Assembly: GCA_030180135.1 (NCBI GenBank)
Contig: CM058230.1
Span: forward strand, 17,547,082 to 17,611,081
Reading direction: 5' to 3'
Origin: Orychophragmus violaceus
Lineage: Eukaryota > Streptophyta > Magnoliopsida > Brassicales > Brassicaceae
Length of the DNA stretch: 64,000 bases
Part shown: piece by piece, positions 1-11,160 of the stretch
Layout: the number at the start of each line of letters is the position of its first letter
Numbering within the stretch: position 1 is the stretch's first letter
Position numbers and translations under genes: made by a program
Notes under the pieces: model-generated
Told to the model about the DNA's origin: nothing
The model's database searches: none
The model's input: only the letters and a program-made list of their open reading frames with translations

Positions 1-1227
1 AGTCTAATGAGTGATCTAATATCACCCAGCGAGTCGGCTCCCCACTAAGGCTTCTAATATATCTATCATCTATAGATTCCCGCCTGAAACCCCAAAATAA
101 CAATCAACAAGCAAATAGCCGATCACGCACTACCACGTCGCGTCGAGCCCACACACAATCAATTGCCAAAAGTAAGAGAAGGCGATTAGAGGAAATCGGG
201 AGCACTGCGGCACATGTCCCCGATTGAGACTCGATCTATCTACCGCGCACTACCAGCTACACCAAAACACACACGCTGGGCCCCTACGAACTTGGTAACT
301 TCCACAGGTTTTCACCGTTACCGATATGGCAACTAACCCTCGACTCCTAGCCGTCCACACAACGACTAGGACACCGTTCTCAGTCCATTGATACGCGGCG
401 ACTCCGGCTACCCCTAGATAGCCCAAGCTTCTATGCAGTCCGGCCCTAGGACGCGACCCCGTATTCTCCGGACTACACCCTACAGACGTCACTCCATAGG
501 TTCGCACCTGCCAGAACTAACTGACCAGGTTCTCAATTCCCGAGGATCCAATCGGGATGGAAGTACCAGCACGTAATCAAACACCTAGACTTGCGGGATC
601 TAACGCACCCTAGAGTCCTAGTGCAGAAATGTAAACACGCAGACTCGCTTGGACTCTAGCAATCAATCACAATCAATAACAACAATCAACTCAACCCCGC
701 ATCCCGCAAGTCTACTCACACACACCACCGCTCTGACTCGGCACCGTACCGAGTCAGCACCACAACTTAACCGGTCCCGTGACCAAGTTAAGTAACAACA
801 CGGATCGCTCGGCCCAACACCGAGACGATCTAAAGGCCTGCACAAAAGGTTAACCACACAACAACACAATACAATCACGCAACCAACACACAATCAACAC
901 ACAACAGGCCTATTAGATTACTAACGCCTTTTAACCAATTCACTCCCGCTACTTTGGATTAGCCGCTTGCTAACCCGTAGACGGTTCACCAATTACAACA
1001 CTTCTCATTTCTTAACCAATCCTAATCATCTTTTAATAACTCCTCGATCCGCCGGTTTAGAGCTAGAAGCTTACTAAACTCCCCGACGTCTCATCATTCA
1101 TTACTTAGTTCATTTAATCTCGGGAAACCCCGATACCGTTCATATTCTATACATTCGTTCAGGTTTAACTTCCGTATTTTAACTCGTCTTAATTTCCGTA
1201 TATAGGTTCATTTAATACCGTTCTTTA

Positions 1228-1229
<2 letters not shown>

Positions 1230-1279
<50 letters not shown>
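1230..1279. repeat. (TA)n microsatellite
   Basis: About 50 bp of uninterrupted TA dinucleotides lie inside LTR copy A. Copies B and C have a short or different sequence at the matching place; C has its own TA run near 21905. Confidence 0.97.
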
Positions 1280-1281
<2 letters not shown>

Positions 1282-1689
1282 TATACGGCCCTATTCATGC
1301 AACAACTATATGAATGCATCACACAATATTACTACCAACCTAACGGCACACAATCAGGTTTAATCCATTTACGTCTAACATGCTTCTTTAACCCTAGCCG
1401 GTTTAACGTTAATTCAGTAAATCAATCAATTCACGATTCAATTCAATACGATCGGGTATGCAATCCTAATTCTACGGTTTCTCATTTATCGATCTATATG
1501 CATAACTATGGTGTTTGAGCCGACTCACAGTGATATGACGGAACGAACGGCACGGATGCGGATACGGATTCCCGAGACCCCGAACTAAACCCGAACCTCC
1601 CGAACACACGAACAAGAACTCCCGAACACCCCGAACCTCCGTCGCTTTGACCCGTACTTGACCGTTGACCTTCGTGATTCCGCTCGAGC

Positions 1690-2040
1690 CTCCGGACTAA
1701 TCTCTTTTCTCTCTCCTCCGGTTCTCTTTCTCTCTCTAATTTCTCTCTCTTTTTTCTCTCTCCTCTTTCTCTCTCTCTTATTCATCTTCACGCCTCTCTT
1801 CTTCTCTCTCTTTCTCTCTTCTTCTCTCTCCTCTTCTTCACGCTTCTTCTCTTCTTCTTCTCTCCTCTTCCGGCTTCTCCTCCGGTCTTCTTCTTCTTCT
1901 TCTTCTCTCCTCCTCCGATCTTCTTCTTCTTCTCCTTATTCTCCTCCTCCTCCTCCTCCTTCTTCTTCTTCTTCTTCACTCACGCTCCTTCTTCTCTTCT
2001 CTCCCTCTCTTTCTTTACCTCTCTTTTTCTTTGTTGTTTT
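1690..2040. repeat. Polypyrimidine (CT/CTT) tract
   Basis: About 350 bp of the plus strand is almost purely C and T, with CTT, CTC and TCTC runs. It produces long serine/leucine or lysine/glutamate open frames that are not genes. The tract is absent from the matching part of LTR copies B and C, so it expanded in this copy or was lost from theirs. Confidence 0.9.
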
Positions 2041-3114
2041 GGTGTGAAGAGAAGAAATGACCCAAGGCCTCCTTTTATAGTTGAAACCACTTCATGGTTG
2101 AGAGACACATGTCCAGACACTTGTCTTCCTCTTCTCCTCATCTTGTGACACCTAATTGTCACATGCTCAAATGTACATTCATTGTGTTTGTCCATTAAAC
2201 ACATGTCTTGTGACACTCTTCTCATCTCTTTCTTTGACACATATTCTCTCTTCCTTCCTCCTTCAGCCACGCCTCCTCTCTCATGCAGGGCCTAAAATAG
2301 CTCAGTTTGGTATCCATTTCACCTATGCAAAGCCCATGTAGAAGCCTCTTTGATTTAGGTCCAAAAACCTTCTTGTAGATTCATTGAATCTTGTTCACAA
2401 AGCCCTTTTCATCTTTCTCTTGCATAATTTCGTGGCACAATCTTGTAAATGGGATTTCATCCAGTCCATAATAACTTCAGACATCATCTCAAACCATCCC
2501 AAACCAGGCCCAAGCTCCCTTGAATTTATTTTGGAGTTTTAGTCATTAATCACCCATTAATAATCTAAAATATATAATTTAATCTTGGCATTGAATATTG
2601 CTGAATACTTTTAACCGTGGCTTCTACATCTTCTCATGAGGCTGTGGTCCAAATTTCATAATTTTTGGTGGAGTTTAGAAGGTCCTCTCGCTTACCCGAA
2701 CCTTGTATCGGTTTCTCGGAAAAACCGGTTTTACGGTTAATATTTTTAAAACCCTTTATCCGCTTCTATAAATCCACCAAGTCTCATCTTCAGATTCTAA
2801 ATGCTCTTAGATGAATTTAACAATCTGAATCACCTCAAACGGACACCCGTAGCTCCAGTTATGACTTTTACAAGTTTTGTCGGTTTTACCGGTTTCCATT
2901 CCCGATAACCCGAAAAACTCATCTACGGTCCGTTTCCACCATTCTTTATCTTCTAAATGTTTTCTTTCTTTAACAAGAATAACATTTGGCCCGTCTTAGA
3001 TTCCGGCTCGTATTTTGGTAATATTACCAAAATGCCCCTTACTTCTCAAAATTACAAAACTGCCCCTTGTTGACTTTTCTACTGCCCGTTGACCATATTT
3101 TGTGATACGGGGTA

Positions 3115-4938
3115 TCACACCTCCTGTTGAGTAATCTCAGTAACTCCAGGGAATAGGCGATCAAGCTCCAAGTCAGCATCTATGCCATTATCATCCGACA
3201 GGTCTGTCTGTTCACGCCCTGCAACGACCGACACTAAGGGTGTGTCGATCGTTGCAACACTGTGTTCACAACTTTCACCCGAGAGTTTTTCTCCAAAATC
3301 CGAAAATTCTTCCTCATCTACCAATTCAGCCGTACTTAGTTCAAATTTTTCACCTTGGTGAGACCCATCATTAATGTACACAGACCAGGCTTTAATGTGG
3401 GTGTCTGCGACTCCTTTTCCCTTCATAGAACCTGAAATCTGTTTCACCTGAGTATCCAGCTGCTTCATGTGAGTGTTCATAGACTCAAATTTTGCATTGA
3501 GATCCTCATACAGAGCATCAATCTTCTTGTTGCAGTCCACAGAAGTCTTGATCTGACTCTCCAGCAGCTGTTCCATCATTGTCTCCATCTTAGTCTCGAA
3601 AGCAGTGGGTGCAGGAGGTGTCTGATAAGATGAAGATCCGTAGGTTCTCTGAGCACTTTGTCCATAAGGCTTCTGAAAATTATTGGTCTGTCCAAAGCTT
3701 GAAGAGTTCTGATTGCCTGTGAAGGCACCCTTCTGTCCTCCACCGGAAAATCTGTTCCCAGATTGATATCCAAATCTGTTTCCTTGGAAACCAGATCCTC
3801 CGATGTAATTCACATCTTCTTCCTGAGTGTCCTCCTCAGTCTGAATTACTTCTACTTCTTGAGCGAAATGGACAGCTTTCTTACCTGCTAGGAGATTGCA
3901 AATTGTGTCTAGCCTAGATCTAATATCAGCTATGTCAGAAGTCTCTACACTTCCACCAGATTTCTTCCTCCTCTCATCAATAGTCTTGCAGCTGTTGCTG
4001 CCTATTAGATTCTCAATCAACTGCTTAGCCTGCGTAGGAGTCCTGGTGTTGAAGTTAGCATTACTGGAATTGTCCAGTGCAGACTGATATGGAAGATCTA
4101 TGCCTCTGAAGAAAATGCCAATCAACTGAACTTCAGTGAATCCATGGTGTGGGCAGTCACGCTGATACTGCTTAAATCTCATCCAGGCAGTCTTTAAAGA
4201 CTCCACAGCTCCTTGGGAAAATGTGAGTATGTCCTGTCTGGACTGGTCTGAGCGCGCATCATCATAGAAGTGACGCAGGAACTCACTCTTTAAAGCTGCC
4301 CAAGTAGTGTACTGAGCAGGTGCCATCTGCTTTAGCCATGCACTAGCGTCTCCAGCAAGACTGTGCGGAAAGAGCTTAAGGAACATATAGTCCGGGCAGA
4401 CTCCATCATACTTCATGCCAGTGACTACGTCCTCAAACGAATCAATGTGATCCATAGGCTGCTCCGTTGGATAACCATGAAATGCATTCTGTCTCATCAG
4501 CGAGTAGTAGATGGTTTTGATCTCAAAATCATTCCTCTCAAAAGCAGGAAGCACTAAAGCTGACCGGTTTCTATGAAACTCATCCGGTCTGTTGTAGTCA
4601 GCTAAAGTCCTCTCATGGACAACCATCTGTCTACCTTGGGCCTGTCCTTGACCCTGGTTCTGCTCCTGTTGTTGTTGCTCAGGAGGATCAGGGATGACAT
4701 TCCCTTCAGCATCAACCCTTTGCCAAGCAGCATTGTATGGGTTGTTATCTCGGTCCCTCAGGGTACCTTCAGCATCACGTACCAGAATCAAACGCTCTCG
4801 TACCATCCTTTCTCTTCTTTCTCTTATGTTGGTTCTCTCTAGACGTCCAAGTTCTTCAAGATCGAGATTAACTAGGTCCAAGTTCGGATTACTTCTAGTT
4901 TTCTGCGTCTGCATAAACTGTCTGTAATCGTCCAGCAA
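3115..4938 (-). pseudogene. Athila-1 gag, truncated by insertion
   Basis: A 607-codon frame begins MLDDYRQFM. It contains the Athila-type retrotransposon gag domain at about residues 130-290, with recognisable blocks such as LKLFPHSLAGDASAWL and EFLRHFYDDARSDQSRQD. A glycine/asparagine/glutamine-rich stretch follows (about 375-440), then a helical segment and an acidic linker. The last codons (GTG, TGA) come from the inserted LTR that starts at 3119, so the natural C-terminal part and any protease are cut off. One paired CGATCG motif (3221-3258) lies in the linker near the end. No zinc knuckle is seen. The sequence is closer to Athila-2 gag than to Athila-4. The frame is otherwise intact, which suggests that the interruption is fairly young. 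Confidence 0.9.
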
Positions 4939-5022
4939 CGACCGATGCTATCAGTGCAACGATCGATTCAATCGCAGAATCGCCTAGTGACGATCGACGC
5001 AAGGGATGCAACGATCGACGCA
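4934..5022. repeat. Two paired CGATCG motifs in Athila-1 leader
   Basis: The pairs are at 4934-4968 and 4987-5022, between the primer binding site and the gag start codon. Cores at 4939/4960 and 4991/5012 are both 21 bp apart. The second pair is flanked by cgcc and aaggcg, making a larger imperfect inverted repeat. Confidence 0.9.
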
Positions 5023-5158
5023 AGGCGAAAGTCGTACCTGCGACAGAAAGAAACAGAGAAAAAGTTAGCAGATTATAAAAATAAAAACGAAAAACAAAAA
5101 TAAAAAGAAAAATTTCTAGTAAAAACCCTAAGTTCGGTCCTATCGAAGACTCAAAGAG

Positions 5159-5176
5159 TCCCCGGCAACGGCGCCA
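5159..5176 (-). other. Primer binding site (tRNA-Asp type), Athila-1
   Basis: The minus strand reads TGGCGCCGTTGCCGGGGA, the standard Athila/Tat primer binding site complementary to the 3' end of tRNA-Asp. It lies 6 nt inside the 5' LTR border at 5183. Confidence 0.95.
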
Positions 5177-5182
5177 AAAACT

Positions 5183-6374
5183 TGATAGGTTCTAAGTCTT
5201 ACCCTATTCTAAACTGCAAGTGCACAGTATCGTCAAAGTAGTATATAGGGTTATCGAATCCACAGGGACACTTGGTCTCAATAGAATCAGAAACGTAGAG
5301 ATTAATACTAGAAATAAAGCAAATGGTGAATGAATTAAAAGCAAGGCAAGAAAGTAAACAGTAGCAAGTTGGTTGTGAAAGCAATAAACTAAAAGCGTCA
5401 AGCCTAGGGTGTTCTCAGGAAATCAGACAAGAAGACAAGTTAATCAGTCAGGATCTAATTAAACGCAGTTCTAGAACTCAAATCACGGAATTAGAATTAA
5501 CCAAATCTCTTTGCGAAAATCCTCTAAGTCTAAGTGCAGTAACCCAAATCTCTTTGCAATTACTAACAAATTAAACTAGCATTAAGTTCAAGTTTGATAT
5601 GTTCACAATTAAACTGAACCAAATCTCTTTGCGAATAATTTAATTGCTCAACCTAAATAGTTCAGATTCTAAAACACACTCTCGTGTCGAATTTAGCAAC
5701 CTAAGATCTAGATTATAATTGATCAGGTTAGAACTAGCTTTAAGCACAATTTAGTTTGAAGAACATTCTAATCATATGAATCCTTAACTGAATTAAACAA
5801 GTCTAGCAAGTCATCAAACCCTATTGAGAAACCCTAAACTTAACTATGGATCTACTCAGACATGATTGATGAAAACATAATCATAGAAATAATAGATTGC
5901 ATATAAGAAATTAAATAGATAAAGGGTTCGAAATCTTCTCCAAAATAACTGAAGTACATGATTAGATCAGCCCCGAAAGCTCTGAAAATCTCTTAGCTCT
6001 AAGTATCAAAGCGTATCTAAAATAAAAGCCAAAACTCTAAATATATAGGCATAATCTCGGCTGGGGCTTCTGTGTAAATACTGGAATTATTCTGGGCTTC
6101 TCTGCAATTCTTCATAACTTGTTTAACCGACGCGTACGGCCTATCTCGCTAGTGTGTCGACCGATGTACAATGTGTGTCGGTCGATGCATGATCAATAAA
6201 TCGGACAGTGAGTTAAGCTCTCGGCCAAAACGTCCCAAAAGTCCCAAAATGCTTCAAATATCTCCAATTAGCTCCAAACCTGATTAAACCTGTAAAAGAC
6301 TCTAAACGAACACAAAAGACACTAAAAACACATCTATATCATGGTATAAAATGGGTAAAAACCATGATATATCA
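5183..6374 (-). repeat. Athila-1 5' LTR (1,192 bp)
   Basis: The LTR is bounded TGATATATC...CTATCA on the minus strand and abuts the primer binding site. Features in minus order are an inverted repeat at the U3 end (TATATCATGGT and ACCATGATATA), a paired CGATCG motif at 6152-6190, a TATA-like TATATATTT near 6040-6048, and three copies of a CCAAATCTCTTTGC box at 5619, 5543 and 5501. It contains no coding region. Confidence 0.92.
6152..6190. promoter_or_regulatory. Paired CGATCG-type motif in U3, Athila-1
   Basis: Two quasi-palindromes, gtgtgtcgaccgatgt and gtgtgtcggtcgatgc, have cores at 6159 and 6179 (20 bp apart). They lie about 184 bp from the U3 end and about 110 bp upstream of the TATA-like sequence. 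The position matches the pairs in the other three Athila LTR types. Confidence 0.75.
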
Positions 6375-8831
6375 GGTACCCTAAGGGACCGACAAAACAA
6401 TCCGTACAATGCTGCTGCGCAACGAAATGATGCTGAAGGGAATGTGATCCCTGAACCTGAGCCTGAACCGCCACAAGGACAAGGACAAGGACAAGGCCAA
6501 TGACAAGGTCAGAGGCAGATGGTTATTCATGCTGAGAGGACTCTTGCTGACTATAACCGTCCGGATGAGTTTCATGCTAACCGGTCAGCACTTGTACCTC
6601 CTGGTTTTGAGAGAAATGACTTCGAGATCAAGACCATCTACTACTTTATTCTGAGGCAGAATGCTTTCCATGGTTTTCCAAATGACCAGCCAATGGATCA
6701 TATTGATGAGTTTGAGGACATAGTCACTGGGATGAAGTATGATGGAGTGAATTATGACTATCCGTTTCTCAAACTCTTCCCCTACTCTCTTGCTGAAGAT
6801 GCTGCTGCTTGGCTGAAACAACTTCCACCTGGGAAGTTTACTACTTGGGATGCTGTGAAGAGTGAGTTTCTAAGGCACTTTTATGATGATGCTCGCTCTG
6901 ATCAGTCGAGACAGGACATTCTCACTTTCTCCAAAGGTCCTATAGAGCCTCTTAAAGCTGCTTGGATGAGGTTTAAGAAGTACCAACGGGACTGTCCTCA
7001 TCATGGATTCACTGAAGTGACACTGCTGGGCATTTTCTTTAGAGGTATAAATCTCCCTTACCAGACTGCGTTGGATAATTCCAGCAATGGAAATTTCAAC
7101 ACAAGGACTCCTGAGCAAGCTAAGACATTGATAGATAACTTGGTGAGCAGTAATAGCTGCAAGACTGCTGATAGGAGAAGGAAAGAGTCTGGTGGGAAGA
7201 TAGATAACATGGAGATTGCTGATATTAGGAGTAAGTTGGATACTGTTTGTAATTTGTTGGCTGGGAAGAAAGCTGTCCATTTTGCTCAGGAAGTTGAGGT
7301 ATTTGGAGCTGAAGAAGACAATCAGGAAGAGGATGTGAACTACATTGGTGGCTCTGGATTTCAAGGGAATAGGTTTGGAAATCAGCAAGGTAATATGTTC
7401 TTCAATGGTAGACAGAAGAGTGCTTTCACAAGCAATCAAAACTCTTCTGGATTTGGACAGAATGCTGGTTTTCAGAAACCTTTTCAGCAAGGTAATCAGA
7501 GGACTTATGGATCTTCCTCATATCAGACACCTCCTGCTGCTAATGCTCATGAGAGCAAGATGGAACCAATGATGGAACAGTTGCAGGAAGGGCAGACTAA
7601 GACTGATGTGGACTTCAACAGGAAGTTAGATGCTGTGTATGAGGACCTTAATTGGAAGTTTGAGTCCTTAAGTACACATGTGAAGCAGTTGGACACACAA
7701 GTGAGCCAAATTTCAAGCTCTGTCAAAGGAAAGAGTGTCGTGGACACCCACATCAAGGCTTGGTCAGTTTATATCAATGATGGATCATACCAAGGTGAAA
7801 ATTTCGAGTTAAATACAGCTGAACTGGTGGAAGAACCTGAGAAATCCGAAATTGAGGAAAAACTCTCGGGTGGAATCTGTGAAAATTTGTCTGCATCGAT
7901 CGATGCACCTATTGCAGCGATCGTTGCATGTCATGGACAGACAGTTTCACTTGTTTCTCGTGGCATTGAAGAAGAGGCGGATCAAGAGCTTAATAGACTA
8001 TTCACTGGAGTGTCTGAGATAACTCGACAGGAGATTGATAAGGTCAGACAGCTAGGAGAGATGGATGAGAAGTTGGAAGAAGAGCCACAATCTGATGATT
8101 CACCATATCACCCTTGTGCACAGAGATACTTGGAGAAGATGCTGCCGATGGATGAAATGCTGAAAGATTGGGTGATAGTGGTCCCTAAACAGATCAGTAA
8201 GGTGCTGCTAACTAAGATCCCGAAGAAGATACATGATCCTGGTATTTTTGTGCTGAGTTGTTCTATTTTTGAAGATGGTTTCAAGCGCTCTTTGTGTGAC
8301 TTAGGAACTGCTGGAAGTCTCATGCCATACTATGTGGCAGAGAAGCTGGGGATGACAGATTTTTCACCCACTAAGACCTCTCTTGTTTTAGCTGATCAGA
8401 CAATAAGGATTCCGGAAGGAGTTCTTGAGGACGTCCCAGTAAGAGTTGGAAACTACTTAGTTCCGACAGACTTCTTGGTACTTAAGTACGACAGTGAACA
8501 GTATGATGCTCTGATACTGGGAAGACCATTTTTAGCCACGGCTGGAGCAGTGGTCGATGTAAGGAACAGTCTGATTGATCTCTATCTGGGAGATGAGCCT
8601 CTGCACTTTGAGATGGATATGCTACGCAAACCACAGATTGATGGGCAAACCTTTAGGATTGAGGATGGATATGGAGAGCAGGCGAGTGAGACTTTGGTTT
8701 TAGATCCTGGAGAACATTACATTCCTTCTTTCCTTGGACGAGCTCATGCTGAGACAGCTTACTCTCCACCTTGGATGAAGAGACTTTTGCAGAGGCATTC
8801 ACAGTCTCTGTTGAAACCTCCAGGAACTTGA
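6375..8831 (+). pseudogene. Athila-2 gag-protease gene (5' cut, one stop)
   Basis: The reading frame is already open at the Athila-1 border. It is broken once by an in-frame TGA at 6501-6503, in a CAAGGA repeat encoding glutamine-glycine, and then stays open to 8831 (770 codons from 6519). It carries the Athila gag domain, a G/N/Q-rich stretch and a linker with a paired CGATCG motif. A retroviral-type aspartic protease follows, with CDLGTAGSLMP (active-site Asp at about residue 594 from 6519) and later LILGRPFLATAGA. The gene ends after the tail FLGRAHAETAYSPPW, also found in Athila-3, with no RT or integrase. The TGA is one C-to-T step from CGA, as expected after cytosine-methylation decay. 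Confidence 0.88.
7892..7928. repeat. Paired CGATCG motif inside gag linker, Athila-2
   Basis: The units gcatcgatcgatgc and gcagcgatcgttgc have cores at 7897 and 7918 (21 bp apart). In this frame they encode SIDA and AIVA. Confidence 0.9.
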
Positions 8832-9669
8832 TCTTGTTCGTCCGGTCAAGCTAATGACCTTAAACAAGCGCTGAGTGGAAGGCAACCCACTGTTTGGTTT
8901 ATACATATTATTTTTGGTGTTTTTCTTAGGATTTTACGTTTTGGTTTTGTTTTTGCTGAGTTTTCATTACAGAACACGAGTCTGGAGATGTGTGACGATC
9001 GTTGCAGACATGTGCAACGGTCGTTCAGGGAGATATGACGAGGAGATGAAATCGCCTTGTGACGATCGTTGCGGTCCTGTGCAACGGTCGTTGCAAATGG
9101 ATCAAATTTGAAATTAAAAGGTACACATGCGCTAAACCGGAATCAATTCGGTTCATCAGCAACGATCGTTGCTTATATGCAACGGTCGTTGCATTCACGA
9201 CCCATGTAAGTGCCTTTAACCTTTTCTCTCTTCTCTTCTTCCCCATTTCGCCGTCCGTACAACCGATCCTCCTCTACCCTAAATCACTCAAATCTTCATC
9301 ATTTTCATTGATTCAAAGCTTATTCCTCTTGTTTTCACACGCTCTATCTATTTCTATAACCTAATCGAAGCAATTCCGAGGTAAGGGCTCTCAAATTCAT
9401 CATTTTCGGATTCGGTTCTAGGGTTTTGAAATTAGAGATTTTTAGCTTTAAGATGATGATTCCGTACAGTTATAGGCTCGATTTAGGTTGATTGGTGATG
9501 GAATTATGCTGTTTATGAGATTGTGGGACTAATTTTGACACGATTTAAACGTTTACATGGCGACTGTGAAATCGCCTTGCAACGATCGCTGCATCTATGC
9601 AACGGTCGTTGCACTGCGATTTCACAGAGAGTTCTGCGAGACTGATAAGGTTTTATTTCTTTGTTGCAG
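8832..9669 (+). other. Spacer with conserved post-stop block and four paired motifs
   Basis: There is no gene. At 8844-8891, just after the stop codon, lies a block (GGTCAAGCTAATGACCTTAA, then AAGCGCTG, then GGCAACCCA) that also follows the last ORF of Athila-3 and Athila-4. Paired CGATCG motifs are at 8991-9026, 9059-9095, 9159-9193 and 9571-9621. The last is framed by ATCGCC and GCGATT. The segment ends in a pyrimidine run followed by TTGCAG directly before the ATG at 9670, a textbook 3' splice site. Confidence 0.8.
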
Positions 9670-11160
9670 ATGCCTCCTCGCGGACAACCTCATAAAAGCA
9701 TAGCACAACAGCTGCAGATCAGCCTCCTCCACGAGAGGAATGGTTTCTCCGCGACTCAACGCTACCTGAGCCTTATCAGAGAGATCGAGAAGCCATACAG
9801 TTGCCTTGGCCTAAGGCAGATAAGGAGAATATCCCAACAGACAAGGTGTGGGACATGACACCTGATAAGCTGATTAAGACTGACACATTCACAGAGAGGG
9901 CGATACATGACTACTGGGACGAGTTCGATACACTACTCTACAATGGCTAGTGTGATATGGATGTTCAGCCGACCAAGTTTATTGATTACTGGAGTTGCAG
10001 GACCTTAGGCATTGATGAGCAGGTGCTTAGATTGGTCAAGGGCATTGGTCTGGGGAAAATTCCTATACAGTACTATGAGCTGTATCCTGACTTGGTTAGA
10101 CAGTTGTTGGCGACTTGCAGAGTTTATTATCCTGATCCGGAGCGCAGGAAAGCCGCAGATGGTATCTTTTCATTCATGAGATTAGGAGTCAGGTATCGGA
10201 TTCCCCTTCTAGATATATGCCGTATTTATGGATTCAGCGTGGAGCCTACACGGACTGGTATATCTCTTGAGTGGGATAGACAGGAGGCGCAGTATTTTTG
10301 GGATCAGTTTGGCAATGGAGCATATGACTCGAGGACCACGAAGCAGATTCAGGTCAGACATCCTGTTCTTAGATATGTGATCCGCATATTGGGTTACACG
10401 CTGCTGTGCAAGGCAAGGCAAACAAGATGCGCAAGAATGAGCTAGAGATCCTTTTCATTGGGATGAGAGAGCAGTTTGCTGATACTGATATGAGAGATCC
10501 CACCAGAGGACTTAACTTAGGAGCTGTGTTTGCTCATCACTTGTGCTCACTTACGACGAAAGCATTGGATGGGAAGGGCACTGAGACAGTAGGGAGTCTG
10601 CTTACTCCCATCTTCCGGCATTGCAGAATACCTTTAGAGGGTATGGAGCGTGATGATAGCAAGGTGTATATGGATCTGACCCACCTGCAGAGTGCTACTT
10701 GGCTGAAGGAGAGACGCATCTGGGTCTATTACGACACGCATGGGCAGAAGCATGGTGTGGATCTTCCTGCTGTTGATCTGACTAAGATCGATACATTGGC
10801 TACCTTGGATTTCCAGCCTCCTATGCGAGATCAACGCAGAGTTCCGACGATGGCCCATCCACTGGGAAAGCCTTCTACACGGGCTTCTTCTTCTTCTGCG
10901 CCTGCATCTGCTGCTCCTGCTGCACATGACATTGGTTTTATCCTGCTCCTTCGGTACCTTTGAGTGAGATGTCTGAGGGAGAGTGGAGAGAGCGTCAGGA
11001 TGGTATATTGCAGAGCATTTGGGAATTCATGCGTGGCTGCACTTGCAGGAGACAGCCACAGATTCATCAGCCCGGACCTTCCCGTCGACGTAGACAGCGC
11101 TCTTCGACTCCCGATGCTTCCAGCGGTTCTGACCCATATGCTGGCATAGATGATGAGTAG
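9670..11160 (+). pseudogene. ATHILA ORF-1-type protein gene, frameshifted
   Basis: The product must be read across at least three frames: about 9670-9858, 9957-10420, 10406-10920 and 10960-11160. Recognisable blocks are the start MPPRGQPHKS, then YPDLVRQLLAT, FMRLGVRYRIPLLDICRIYGF, RHPVLRYVIRILGYTLLC, GAVFAHHLCSL and a serine/alanine-rich tail. This pattern matches the plant-specific ATHILA ORF-1 family (Pfam PF03078), whose function is unknown. I assign it from memory of the family, without a search. It occupies the place downstream of gag/pol where env-like genes occur in this lineage. No signal peptide or membrane segment stands out. The frameshifts make it a pseudogene. Athila-3 and Athila-4 lack it. 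Confidence 0.75.

Larger units (their letters stand above)
1..3119 (-). mobile_element. Giant-LTR element, LTR copy A (left part outside window)
   Basis: This stretch is homologous, with clear divergence, to the two LTRs at 14127-17694 and 20393-23977. All three share the block starting agtctaatgag and the right terminus GATACGGGGTATCACA. By comparison about 490 bp of this copy lie left of the window. Read on the minus strand the LTR starts TGTGATACCCC at 3119. It interrupts the Athila-1 gag gene, whose reading frame runs into the LTR and stops at once. It may be a solo LTR or the 5' LTR of an element extending to the left. No gene is visible in it; the open frames fall in simple-sequence DNA. 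Confidence 0.85.
3120..6374 (-). mobile_element. Athila-1: Ty3/gypsy (Athila lineage), 5' part
   Basis: In minus-strand order the visible part is a 5' LTR (6374-5183), a tRNA-Asp-type primer binding site, a leader with two paired CGATCG motifs, and a gag gene cut at 3120 by giant-LTR copy A. The rest lies left of the window. The right border at 6374/6375 falls inside the gag frame of Athila-2, so Athila-1 inserted into Athila-2 in the opposite direction. The immediate right flank is GGTAC; the matching left flank cannot be seen. Confidence 0.9.

Noticed and set aside
1585..2270. Several open frames of 60-130 codons in and around the CT-rich tract
   Set aside because: They consist of simple-sequence translation (Ser/Leu or Lys/Glu runs) on both strands and have no domain or homologous frame in LTR copies B and C.
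8991..9621. Paired CGATCG motifs as a CRISPR-like array
   Set aside because: Spacing between pairs is irregular, units are degenerate palindromes within plant retrotransposons, and there are no unique spacers of constant length.
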